Source: CAYLZW01 sp964388085
GTDB lineage: Bacteria > Myxococcota > UBA727 > CAYLZW01
Assembly: GCA_964388085.1 (NCBI GenBank)
Contig: CAYLZW010000001.1
Coordinates: 1-64,000 of the forward strand
Direction: 5' to 3'
Length of the DNA: 64,000 nucleotides
Under the pieces are notes generated by a model. It searched no databases. It had not been told where the DNA came from and saw only the letters and a list, made by a program, of their open reading frames with translations. The position numbers and the translations under genes were made by a program. Of the stretch, positions 34,268 through 42,656 are shown one piece after another. Numbering within the stretch: position 1 is the first letter of the stretch; each line of letters starts with the position of its first letter.

Positions 34268-34826
34268 CTGCGGCCCTGGAGACGCCGGGTGCGCGGCGCA
34301 TCCTGTCCCAACCTCGGCGCTCGGCGACGGCTGTGTTCCAGTTCGGGTCGACGTTCGCGCGCCTTCGCTCGAGAGCGTCTCGCTCGCGGGCCGAGCTGTC
34401 TCGGAGCGACGCGAAGAGGGCTGACGAAGGGCGGTGGAGCCGAGCCGCATGCACCGATTATCGAGCCGCCCGCCGCGCCGTTGCCTGCGTCTGCACACAT
34501 GCGCGCACCCGCGTCGCGATCGATCGACGAATTCCTGAATCCAGTTTCGATTCAAGTACTTGCAAAGGGAGGATCGGGCTGAAAATCGCGATCCGGTGCC
34601 TCTAATTCGGTCGTTTTGCGTTGACTTGACGCCGGGTCCGCATACCATTCGAGACGTCTCTTGAAGGGCCCCGTCTCGGGCCACGACCTCCCCACCCAGA
34701 TGCAGCCGCACCTCGCGACGCCTCCGGAGAACGGGGGGTTTAGCGTACAGGTGTACGCGGTGGCGCGCGGTGAGGGGACAGGGGGGGCGAGCGGGTCTTT
34801 TGACCCTGCCCCGGAGCGAGGAAGCA
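34268..34826 (+). promoter_or_regulatory. 559-nt intergenic region with candidate promoter and palindromes
   Basis: No convincing gene was seen here. The segment near 34520-34660 is clearly more AT-rich than its surroundings. A possible sigma70-type promoter reads TTGACT (34621) with 16 nt to TACCAT (34643). Further on, gcgtacaggtgtacgc (34743-34758) is a 16-nt palindrome, and gggtcttttgaccc (34793-34806) can form a short hairpin just before the DUF507 start. These could be operator sites, but no regulator is known. The region also holds the upstream sequence of the divergent HIT-like gene. Confidence 0.4.
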
Positions 34827-35345
34827 ATGCGTCTGTACCGGAAGATCATCCCCAAGATCGCACGCGAAGTGATCCGCACCCTTCACTCGAAGGGGGACGT
34901 CGAGGTCGAGGACGGCCGGATGGACGAGGCCGAGCTCGATCTGGCGGCGGTCATGGTCGAGTACATGAACGAGGAAGAGCGCATCGTCACCGAGGCCAAG
35001 GAGACGATGGCCCGCCGCGGCCTGTCGCACGATCGCTTCGCGCAGGTGAAGAAGAGCCTCGCCGAGGCCCGCGGCTTCCGGCTCGGCGATGACGGCATGG
35101 ACTTCATCCTGAACCAGATGCTCGAGGCGCTGTTCGCGTCGCGCAACATCGCCGAGGTGTACGCACCCGACCAGGACCTGCGGAAGTTCATGCGCGAGGT
35201 CATCGACAAGTACACCGCCGTGGACGAGGACCTCGACCGCGAGGCGCGCAACCGCCTGAAGAACCTGCGTGAAGGTACGCCCGAGTGGGAGATCGAGTAC
35301 CCGCGCGTGGTCGCGCACCTGAAGCGCCAGAAGGGCCTCATCTGA
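34827..35345 (+). CDS. DUF507 family protein
   Basis: A 172-residue, mostly helical, highly charged cytosolic protein. It matches DUF507 across its length: MRLYRKIIPKIAREVIRTL, EVEDGRMDEAELDLAAVM, RIVTEAKETMARRG, and an end with VAHLKRQKG. The start at 34827 was chosen over an ORF 57 nt longer because it matches the conserved MxLYRK N-terminus and has gaggaag upstream. The role of DUF507 is not known; it is common in Deltaproteobacteria-type genomes. It is transcribed alone. Confidence 0.9.
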   Translation: MRLYRKIIPKIAREVIRTLHSKGDVEVEDGRMDEAELDLAAVMVEYMNEEERIVTEAKETMARRGLSHDRFAQVKKSLAEARGFRLGDDGMDFILNQMLEALFASRNIAEVYAPDQDLRKFMREVIDKYTAVDEDLDREARNRLKNLREGTPEWEIEYPRVVAHLKRQKGLI

Positions 35346-35464
35346 GGCTCTGGCGCCCGGAGCCCGCAGAGTACACAAGGGCTCCAGGAGCAGGACGTGC
35401 CTGGACGGATCGCGGCTGACGCGGCCCGCTCAGGCACGAATCAATTCCGGCCCCTGCCACCAGC

Positions 35465-37438
35465 TCAATCGAACAACGACACCGCCTCCACGCTGATCGT
35501 CGCCTCCTCGAACAGCAGCAGGCCGCCGGTGCCGGTCGCGAGGAACATGCGGGTGCTGTCGAAGGTCCCGCCCTCGACGTCGCGGATGCGCACGGGGCCG
35601 CCCACCATCGCCTGCGGCAGCAGCGCGTCAAAGCCGATGCCTCCACCGCGGAACGTGCTCGGCCGCGCGAGGAACATGGCCACGGGCTCGATGCCCTGGG
35701 TGGCCTGAATGCTGATCACGCTGCCGCGCAGCGGAGCGCCCGCGGCGCTCTCCGTCACCGAGATGCGGAAGAACGGCACGTCGAGGGAGCTGGTCGCCGG
35801 CCGCACGGGCAGCCGCCCCTGATAGCCGTCGTCGAGCGTGCGCACGAGGAAGTCGCCGACGGCGAAGAGCGTGAAGCGCAGCTCCCCTCCCTGGCTGAGG
35901 CAGGCGGCGTCTCCGGAGTCGACGCCGCTCACCGCCACCGTGTCGGCGCTGATGCTGGCCACGGTCATGGAGATGCTCGCGGGGCAGCTGCCGCCGCGAT
36001 CGCTCGTATCGACGACGATCTCGTCGCCGGCCTGCACGTCGAGCTGCTCGAAGGGGACGCTCGCGGGCACCACCTCGAGGGCGAAGCCGTCGCCGCTGTC
36101 CACGAGCTGCGCCCGGCGGTTGCCTGCCCCGGGCGGCGTGGCCTCGAAGGTCAGCGTGATCTCGGCCGCGAGCGCGTCTTCGCGCAGGAGCGGGACGAAC
36201 GGCGGATCGCCGAAGTTGTCGATGGCGACGACGTCGACGTCCGGCTGGCGCGCCTCGCCACCGGCGGCGGGCTCCCAGCGCAAGCTCTCCTCCGGCGCCT
36301 CGGCCAGCGGCTGGCCCAGGTCGATGAGGCGCACGAGGCCGCCGTCCGCCGCGTCGAGGCGGACGTAGTAGAGCCAGCCGTTGGTCGTCGTCACCGCGGC
36401 CCAGGCGAACGTGGGCGGGTCTTGCGTCTCCTCGCCGTCCTTGAGCTCCGGGCAGCAAGCGCTCGGCCGCTCCCGCAGCTGGTCGGGGACGTACAGCGCC
36501 GCGACCGGGCTCGGGATCTCGGCGCTGCCGAGCAGCTCGTATCGGTCCTCGCGGCCGAAGCGGAACATGCGCAGCGCCGCGATCACCGGCCGGTCGCGGA
36601 GCGCCACGAGCGCCAGCGGGGCGAGGCCGCCGCCCGGGTCCACGCGGCCGATGGTGACCTCGTTTGTCGGGCCGCCGACGTCGATGCGGCGATCGAGCGC
36701 CGCGAGCGGCCCTGCGCCTCCTTCCGGGCGGACGCGCACGATGGCGACCGAGTCGAGCGCCGCGTCCGTGACGACGACGGCGTCCCCCGTCGGGTCGACC
36801 GCCACGCGGTTCGGGCGCGAGCCCTCCCCGAGGTCCACGAGGAGCTCCGCGGAGGTCGTGCCGGCGTCGAGGTCCAAGGCGAGCACCTGCAGGGCCGACT
36901 GCTGCGGCAAGGTCACGAACGCCAGCGGCAGCTCGCCTTCGAGCCCGCTCGACCAGACGGCGACGTCCGCGGGTGCGCGCCCCGTCTCGAAGACGCCGGC
37001 GGTGGTGAACGCGGGCGCGACGCTGTCCTCGTCGATCTCCACGGTGGGCACCATGGCCACCGCCTGCAAGAGGTCGAGGGCGCCGTCGAGCGCGAACACG
37101 AAGCGCTGGTCGACGGGGGACACCGCGAGGCGCCGCGTCGCCGGTCCGGTCCGGGCCGAGAGCGGGAAGAACACGTTCGGCGCCGGCACGAAGCGGCGCT
37201 CGAGCACGTCGAACACGCGCAGCTGCTGGATCTCCGGGTTCGTCACGACGACGAAGGAGCGCCCGGCCGCGGCGTCCGGCGGGCGCACCAGCACGATGTC
37301 GCCGAGGCGATCGAGCTCGCCCGACGGCACCGGCGGCTCCTGATCGCAGCCGGCGATGTCGCAGCCCGCGAACAGGGCGAGCAGCAGCGGTAGGCAGAAG
37401 CGGCGCGCCGTCGTCATGGTGCCCATGGTCGTCGTCAT
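35465..37438 (-). CDS. propeller-like lipoprotein
   Basis: A 657-residue protein starting at ATG 37436-37438, within the upstream stop (TGATG); a GTG one codon earlier or the inner ATGs are alternatives. The signal carries the lipobox LFAGCDIAGC. The mature part is rich in beta strands with repeated readout patterns (LVRPPDAAAGRSFVVVTNPE, then GEGSRPNRVAVDPTGDAVVVTD), like NHL/YVTN-type beta-propeller surface lipoproteins. The C-terminal third has a beta-sandwich look. It is coupled to the lipoprotein gene at 37438-38775, so the two probably form one surface complex. The ligand is unknown. Confidence 0.75.
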   Translation of the reverse strand: MTTTMGTMTTARRFCLPLLLALFAGCDIAGCDQEPPVPSGELDRLGDIVLVRPPDAAAGRSFVVVTNPEIQQLRVFDVLERRFVPAPNVFFPLSARTGPATRRLAVSPVDQRFVFALDGALDLLQAVAMVPTVEIDEDSVAPAFTTAGVFETGRAPADVAVWSSGLEGELPLAFVTLPQQSALQVLALDLDAGTTSAELLVDLGEGSRPNRVAVDPTGDAVVVTDAALDSVAIVRVRPEGGAGPLAALDRRIDVGGPTNEVTIGRVDPGGGLAPLALVALRDRPVIAALRMFRFGREDRYELLGSAEIPSPVAALYVPDQLRERPSACCPELKDGEETQDPPTFAWAAVTTTNGWLYYVRLDAADGGLVRLIDLGQPLAEAPEESLRWEPAAGGEARQPDVDVVAIDNFGDPPFVPLLREDALAAEITLTFEATPPGAGNRRAQLVDSGDGFALEVVPASVPFEQLDVQAGDEIVVDTSDRGGSCPASISMTVASISADTVAVSGVDSGDAACLSQGGELRFTLFAVGDFLVRTLDDGYQGRLPVRPATSSLDVPFFRISVTESAAGAPLRGSVISIQATQGIEPVAMFLARPSTFRGGGIGFDALLPQAMVGGPVRIRDVEGGTFDSTRMFLATGTGGLLLFEEATISVEAVSLFD

Positions 37439-38775
37439 CACTGGACCGCCTCCACCGCTTGCCGGCGCTCCCCGAGGAGCGCGCGCGGCACGAGCCGGAT
37501 CTCGCCGTCGTCGCCGATGAGGTCGATGACGCCGACCTGGTCGTCGTTGAAGAAGCTGACGTAGGCGCGCGGCGGCACGTGCGCCGCGTCCACCGCGAGG
37601 CCGTAGGGGCCGTCGCCGAAGCCGCGCAGCGCCTCTGTCTCGACGAGGGTGAGCGCGTCGTAGGAGAGCACGGTGTCATTGTCGAAGCAGGTGACCACCA
37701 CCCGCGTGGCTTGGTCACCGGCCGGCGTCGTCAGGTTGACGGCCTCCACCTCGATGGGGTCGTAGCAGGTGTTGACGACGCCAGCGAGGCGCGCCTCGAG
37801 CGATCCGCCGGCGGGGAAGAGGTCCACGCGCGCGAGGGCGTCGGGATCGCGCAGCAGCACGAACAGCGCCTCCCCGCTCGGGTGCAAGCTGATGTCGCGC
37901 GCGTCGATGGAGCCGATCTCGTCGGTGAGCTCGAGGACGTTCGCCGGGTTGACGCCGCCGCCCTGGGCGGCGTTGAACCACACGAGATCCACGGCGTCGG
38001 TCGGCAGGTCGGTCGTCGTGCGGCGTACGGTCATGAAGGCCGTCTGCGCCACGCCGCCCTGGGCGGGCCGCAGCGCGATCCCCCAGACGCCGAGCGCGTC
38101 GCCGGAGAGCGTGTAGTCCTCGAGCGAGAAGCTCGGCCCCGTGAGCACCGTCATGCGATCGCTGGCCGCCTCGAGATCGAGCGCCAGATAGACCACCTCG
38201 GGCGAGCTCTGCAGCGTGACGATGGCCGTCACGCGCGACTCGGTCTGCTCGACGACGGCGAGCTTGAAGGGGTCGTTGCCGCCCACCTGCAGCGAGTCGG
38301 TCGGCTCCCCGCACGAGGGCGCGTCCACGCTCGGTTCCGGCGACGGCGCGCAGTCGAAGCCGATGTCGTCGCCGCCCACGAGCGGGATCTCGCTGACGCG
38401 GTTCTCGTCGCGGCTCGGCAGCAGGATGCTGCGGCCGTCGTCGACGAAGACCGGCTCGTTGCCGAACGAAGGGATGAGCGCCGCGGCCGCGTAGGGATTC
38501 ACCACGCGGGCCAGGTCGTCGCCCGCGGCCGTGATCGCGGCGTCCACCTCGTCGAGGTCGGCCAGCAGGAGGGCGCCGCGGTTGAAGGCGAGGTCGAAGT
38601 TGCTCGACACCACGACGAGCAGCGGCCGCTCGGGGTGCAGCGCCAGGCCGGTCGGGAAGTGCGGGCGGTCGAGCGGAGGCGCCGAGCCCACGATCTCACG
38701 CGCGCAGCCGCCGCCGAGCAGGACGACGGCGAGCAGGAGCGGGAGAGCGGTTCTTCTGAGCAGGCAGCGCCTCAT
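37438..38775 (-). CDS. propeller-like lipoprotein
   Basis: A 445-residue lipoprotein (lipobox LLGGGC, Cys near residue 24). Propeller-type strands repeat as FPTGLALHPERPLLVVVSS, DDGRSILLPSRDENRVSEI and PYGLAVDAAHVPPRAYVSFF, plus four or more Cys residues (CAPSPEPSVDAPSC) that may form disulfides. ATG 38773-38775 was chosen because it directly precedes the signal; the longer ORF above is unlikely. The stop overlaps the next lipoprotein. Both share the layout of repeated value-readout strands, which suggests paralogy or a shared fold. The function is unknown. Confidence 0.75.
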   Translation of the reverse strand: MRRCLLRRTALPLLLAVVLLGGGCAREIVGSAPPLDRPHFPTGLALHPERPLLVVVSSNFDLAFNRGALLLADLDEVDAAITAAGDDLARVVNPYAAAALIPSFGNEPVFVDDGRSILLPSRDENRVSEIPLVGGDDIGFDCAPSPEPSVDAPSCGEPTDSLQVGGNDPFKLAVVEQTESRVTAIVTLQSSPEVVYLALDLEAASDRMTVLTGPSFSLEDYTLSGDALGVWGIALRPAQGGVAQTAFMTVRRTTTDLPTDAVDLVWFNAAQGGGVNPANVLELTDEIGSIDARDISLHPSGEALFVLLRDPDALARVDLFPAGGSLEARLAGVVNTCYDPIEVEAVNLTTPAGDQATRVVVTCFDNDTVLSYDALTLVETEALRGFGDGPYGLAVDAAHVPPRAYVSFFNDDQVGVIDLIGDDGEIRLVPRALLGERRQAVEAVQ

Positions 38776-39071
38776 GGGACCTCGCAGGGCCGCGACGGGC
38801 GGCCCCTGACGGCGGCGTAGACTAACCGCCTCAGGACGAGGGTCCACCGGATTTGTCGCGGCGTCGGCGGCGTACACGCGGCCCTGTGCGAGCGCGCGCG
38901 GTGGAGCGCGGATCCGCTGGAGGGCGTGCAGGCATTACCGCGCCGAGGCTCCGCGATCCCGACAGCGCCCCTACAATCGCGCTATAGGTGGGACTGGTAT
39001 CCGCGCGGTCGGACACGTGCGCCGCTCGCGTCCGGTTCGCGCGCGCAACAGAGGCTGAGTCGCAAGGTCCG

Positions 39072-42000
39072 ATGGCACGCTTCGGTGACTTCACCCTTCT
39101 CGATGAGCTCGCCGAGTCGGAGGTGGCCGACTGCTTCGGGGCTACGCACGACGTGCAGGGCGGGCCCTTTTTCTTGAAGCGCTACCGGCGCGTCGACCCG
39201 AGCTATGCCCCCGTCTTGCTCTACCGCTGTGAAGCGCTCATGGCCGTGCAGCACGACAACCTGGCGCCGCACCTCGGCCACGGTGACGTCGACGGCGTGG
39301 TGTTCACGGTCTCGCCCTTCCTCGAGGGCATCGACCTCGACGGCTTCATCGAGTCCGTACGCCAGCGTCGCGTCGTCGTGAAGCTCGAGGCGGTGCTGTT
39401 CATCGTGCGCGAAGCGGCGCGCGGGGTGGCCGCCCTGCACGCCGCCGCCCACGACGGGCAGCGCGCGCTGCTGGCGCATGGCGACGTGTGTACGCGCCAC
39501 GTCCGCCTCGGCCCCGCGGGCGAGGTGTGGCTGACGGGGCTGCCCACGCCGCGCGGCCTGTCGCCCGATCGTCCGCCGGAGCCGATCTGGGACTGCGCCG
39601 GCCTCGGCGCCCTGCTCTATGACCTCATGCCGCTGACGCGCACCGGCGGCCAGCGTCCGTCGCTGCCGGGCGCGCTCGATCGCGTGGTGCGCCGTACGCT
39701 CGGCATCGGGCCCGCCTCCGATCAGATGCCGCCGCTCGAGTTCGCCGAGCGCCTCGACGAGGTGGCCGAGGTGCTGAAGCTGCCGCGCCTCGAGCCGCGC
39801 GTCCTCGAGGACGCCGCCGCGCGCGCGATCCAGCACCACAAGAACGCACAGTCGATGTCGGCGGCCGACGCCCTGCCGACGCTGGAGCCGGTGATCTCGG
39901 AGCCGCAGAGCCGAGCCCATGGCGAGCTCCCGCCGCTCGACGTGGACGCCCTCGATCCCTTCCGGGAGACCGCGCCCACCGAGCGGCCAGCCGCGCTCAT
40001 CGACGAGATCGACGCGCTCCCGGACGAGCCTCTCGGCGGGCGGCCTGGCCCGGCCGGGGTCGCGCCGACGGCAGCGCGCCAAGCCTCGCCCGCCCCCGAA
40101 CGGGCGGCGCAGCGTCCGCCGCCGCAGCGCCCGCCGCCGCAGCGCCCCCCGCCGCAGCGCCCCCCGCCGCAGCGTCCACCGCCGCGCACCAGCGAGCGCC
40201 CGCCCTCCCCCGCGCGCCCGCCGCCGGTGACGCCCGCCGCGGCGTCCGACGAGCTCGACGCCTTCGCCGCGCGCCCGACGGCCCCGTCGCACCACCCGCT
40301 CGCCGCCCGGCGCGCCGCACCGCCCGGCGCCGTCGACGTGGATGGGTTCCCGCACCGCGCGGCCACGCCCCTCGACGAGCTCGGCAGCCTCGGCACGGTG
40401 CCGCCGGTGCGCGCGCCCTCGGTGCCCTGGGTCGCTCCCGACGACGAGCGTACGGAGGCGGAGATCCCGCGCGGCGTTCCCCATCAGGGCGCCGACGGGC
40501 CCGTCGGGCTCGCGCCCGGCGACGACGATGAGCCGCTCGATCCCTTCGTCGAGAAGACGCTGCCGGGGCACCTCGTCGGCTTGCTCCCGTCGGACGAGCC
40601 GGCCGCGTTCGAGGTCAACCCAACGCCCGTGTCGCCGCGCGAGGCGGTCTCGCGGCCCCCGAGCGCCGACACGTTCGAAAGCGACAGCACGCGGCCGGAG
40701 GTCTCGACGCTCGTCAGCGCGACGGCGCGGACGCAGTCGAATCCCGCTCGGCCACCCGTTCCGTCCGCGCCGGAGCCGCCCCCCGCGGACCTGCCCCCCG
40801 CGTCCCCGGGCAGCGAGCTGCCGAGCGTGCTCGAGGTGCCTCGCGAGATCTCCGCGCTGGTGAAGTTCGACGCCCCGCTGCGCGCGCAGCTCGGCCTGCT
40901 CGCGGATCCCCCGGAGGCGGCGGCGGCCCGCGCGGACGACGACAACGACAGCGCCTTCGCGGACAGCGCCTTCGCGGACAGCCCGTTCACCGACAGCGAC
41001 GCCGCCGGCCGGGACACCGCCGACAGCGAGAGGGTCGCGGGCGACGCCGTCACGCCGCAGGATCCGGCGGTCGCGGCGCTGCTCGCGCGCGGCGTAGTCA
41101 CGCCGCAGCAGGTGGAAGAGGCGCTGCTCGCGCAGGGGAGCCGCGGCGGCAAGGTGTCGGAGATCCTCGTCAACAGCGGCGCCACGACGGACGCGCTGGT
41201 GGCCGACGCGCTCGCGGCCGAAGCGGTGAAGCCACGCCTCAGCGATCAAGGGCTGTTCGCGCACCTGCCGGAGCCCGAGCTCTGTCGCCGGCTCCCGCAG
41301 ACCTACGCGCTCTCGCGCCGCATGTTGCCCCTCGTCCTCGAGGACGGCCGCTTGACCCTGGCCGTGGTCGATCCCTTCGACGACGACGGGGTGCGCGAGG
41401 TGACGCGGCTCGTCGGCGCCGGCGAGGTGCGCGTGCACGTCGCCGCGCGCGCCGCGCTCACGGACGCCACGCTCAAGGCCTACCGCGCCCTGCACGCGCG
41501 CCTGACGACGGGAGAGGGCACGCCGAGCATCCTCCTCTGCATGCAGGACGAGGAGGAGACCGCGCGCTTCGGCGCTCGCCTCGCCGACGAGGGCTTTCAC
41601 ATCGCGCACGCCGACGACGTGCCCACCGCGAAGATGCTGCTCGACGCCCACCCGCCCGCGGCCCTCATCCTGGCGCTCGACGTCGAAGAGGCCTTCGAGC
41701 TGCTGCTACACGCGCGCGGCCACGAGGAGCACGCCGAGACGCCGCTGTTCGTGACGGGCGAGGCCGATGAGGCCGCCATGGCGCACATCCTCGATCTCGG
41801 CGCCGACGACTTCTTCGAGCGGCCGACCAGCCTCAACGTCGTCATGGCGAAGCTGCGCCGCGCGCTCAACAAACGCGGACTGCACGCGCACGCGCCCACC
41901 ACACCGCCGGCCGCGACCTCCACCGCCGGGCTCGCCGCCGCGAAGCGACCCGCGCCGAAGGAGCCGCCCCCTGCCGCCGCGACGCGCCCGGTGCCGGAGC

Positions 42001-42506
42001 CGGCCAAGCCGCCGCCTCCGGAGCCGCCCCCGCCGCCGACCTTCGACTTCTGGGAGAACAGCGCTCCGCTCGACGAGATGGCCGAAGACGACGGCGGCGC
42101 CCCCGGTGACACGCGGGACAACGCGCCGCTGTACGCCGAGCCCACCGGCGTCATGGGCACCCTCCGCCAGATGGCGGTGACCGAGATCGTGCAGAGCCTC
42201 GAGATGGGGCGAAAGACCGCGCGCGTCGAGCTCGTCCCCACCGACGGCCAGCGCGGCATGGTCGGCTTCGAGGACGGCCGCGTGGTCTACGCCGAGTGCG
42301 GCGAGCTCCGCGGCGAGCAGGCCTTCTACTCGCTCGCACACCACACCGAGGGCTTCTTCCGCATCCGCTACGGCGAAGGCCCGAACGAGCGCAACGTCGA
42401 GGGCTCGACGACATACCTGCTGCTCGAGGCCATGCGCCTCATGGACGAGAGCGGCGGTGACGACGACGGCATCGGTGCTGAAAAGACCCCGACGCCTTTC
42501 GATTGA
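39072..42506 (+). CDS. pseudokinase-MshEN-receiver-like-DUF4388 fusion protein
   Basis: A 1144-residue cytosolic protein. Residues about 1-240 resemble a Ser/Thr kinase (FTLLDELAES, LKRY near 35, LAHGDVCTRHV near 134), but the catalytic HRD-N motif is HGD with no Asn, the DFG position reads TGLP, and the Gly loop is absent, so it is almost certainly a pseudokinase. A long Pro/Ala-rich linker (about 240-650) holds PPPQR repeats near 348 and FADSAFADS repeats near 626. MshEN-like (about 655-800: ALLARGVVTPQQVEEALLAQ, LALTLAVVDPFDDDG region), receiver-like (about 815-935, Lys to Arg in FFERP) and DUF4388/PATAN (about 1025-1100) follow. It probably integrates signals, perhaps c-di-GMP via MshEN. 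The start at 39072 has aaggt upstream. Confidence 0.85.
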   Translation: MARFGDFTLLDELAESEVADCFGATHDVQGGPFFLKRYRRVDPSYAPVLLYRCEALMAVQHDNLAPHLGHGDVDGVVFTVSPFLEGIDLDGFIESVRQRRVVVKLEAVLFIVREAARGVAALHAAAHDGQRALLAHGDVCTRHVRLGPAGEVWLTGLPTPRGLSPDRPPEPIWDCAGLGALLYDLMPLTRTGGQRPSLPGALDRVVRRTLGIGPASDQMPPLEFAERLDEVAEVLKLPRLEPRVLEDAAARAIQHHKNAQSMSAADALPTLEPVISEPQSRAHGELPPLDVDALDPFRETAPTERPAALIDEIDALPDEPLGGRPGPAGVAPTAARQASPAPERAAQRPPPQRPPPQRPPPQRPPPQRPPPRTSERPPSPARPPPVTPAAASDELDAFAARPTAPSHHPLAARRAAPPGAVDVDGFPHRAATPLDELGSLGTVPPVRAPSVPWVAPDDERTEAEIPRGVPHQGADGPVGLAPGDDDEPLDPFVEKTLPGHLVGLLPSDEPAAFEVNPTPVSPREAVSRPPSADTFESDSTRPEVSTLVSATARTQSNPARPPVPSAPEPPPADLPPASPGSELPSVLEVPREISALVKFDAPLRAQLGLLADPPEAAAARADDDNDSAFADSAFADSPFTDSDAAGRDTADSERVAGDAVTPQDPAVAALLARGVVTPQQVEEALLAQGSRGGKVSEILVNSGATTDALVADALAAEAVKPRLSDQGLFAHLPEPELCRRLPQTYALSRRMLPLVLEDGRLTLAVVDPFDDDGVREVTRLVGAGEVRVHVAARAALTDATLKAYRALHARLTTGEGTPSILLCMQDEEETARFGARLADEGFHIAHADDVPTAKMLLDAHPPAALILALDVEEAFELLLHARGHEEHAETPLFVTGEADEAAMAHILDLGADDFFERPTSLNVVMAKLRRALNKRGLHAHAPTTPPAATSTAGLAAAKRPAPKEPPPAAATRPVPEPAKPPPPEPPPPPTFDFWENSAPLDEMAEDDGGAPGDTRDNAPLYAEPTGVMGTLRQMAVTEIVQSLEMGRKTARVELVPTDGQRGMVGFEDGRVVYAECGELRGEQAFYSLAHHTEGFFRIRYGEGPNERNVEGSTTYLLLEAMRLMDESGGDDDGIGAEKTPTPFD
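40114..40185 (+). repeat. PPPQR tandem repeat within linker
   Basis: About five copies of a 15-nt unit coding Pro-Pro-Pro-Gln-Arg (cagcgcccgccgccg type) with small variation. It sits inside the linker of the pseudokinase fusion and may vary in copy number. It is not a CRISPR: there are no spacers. Confidence 0.8.
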
Positions 42507-42532
42507 CGACGCTCGAACGGGAAAAATTTCCC

Positions 42533-42615
42533 GCAAAGCCGCGGAGGCGCAAGGGCGCAAAGGGGAAACCATGAAGGTGTTTCCTTTGCGCTTCCTTCGC
42601 GGCTCTGCGGCTTCG
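42533..42615. repeat. imperfect inverted repeat (REP/hairpin-like) between convergent genes
   Basis: The arms gcaaagccgcggaggcgcaa... and ...ttccttcgcggctctgcggc pair imperfectly over about 35 nt with a short loop. Sequences of the type gcaaag-cgc-aaggcgcaaagg recur between genes in many bacteria, so this may be a dispersed repeat, or a bidirectional transcription terminator for the pseudokinase gene and the minus-strand gene at 42657-44264. Confidence 0.55.
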
Positions 42616-42656
42616 CGTGCAATCGTTCGCGGCGCCGCGAGCTCGATCAGCGTCGA

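Noticed and set aside
40114..40185. Regular repeats in the pseudokinase linker as a CRISPR
   Set aside because: It is a 15-nt coding repeat without spacers.
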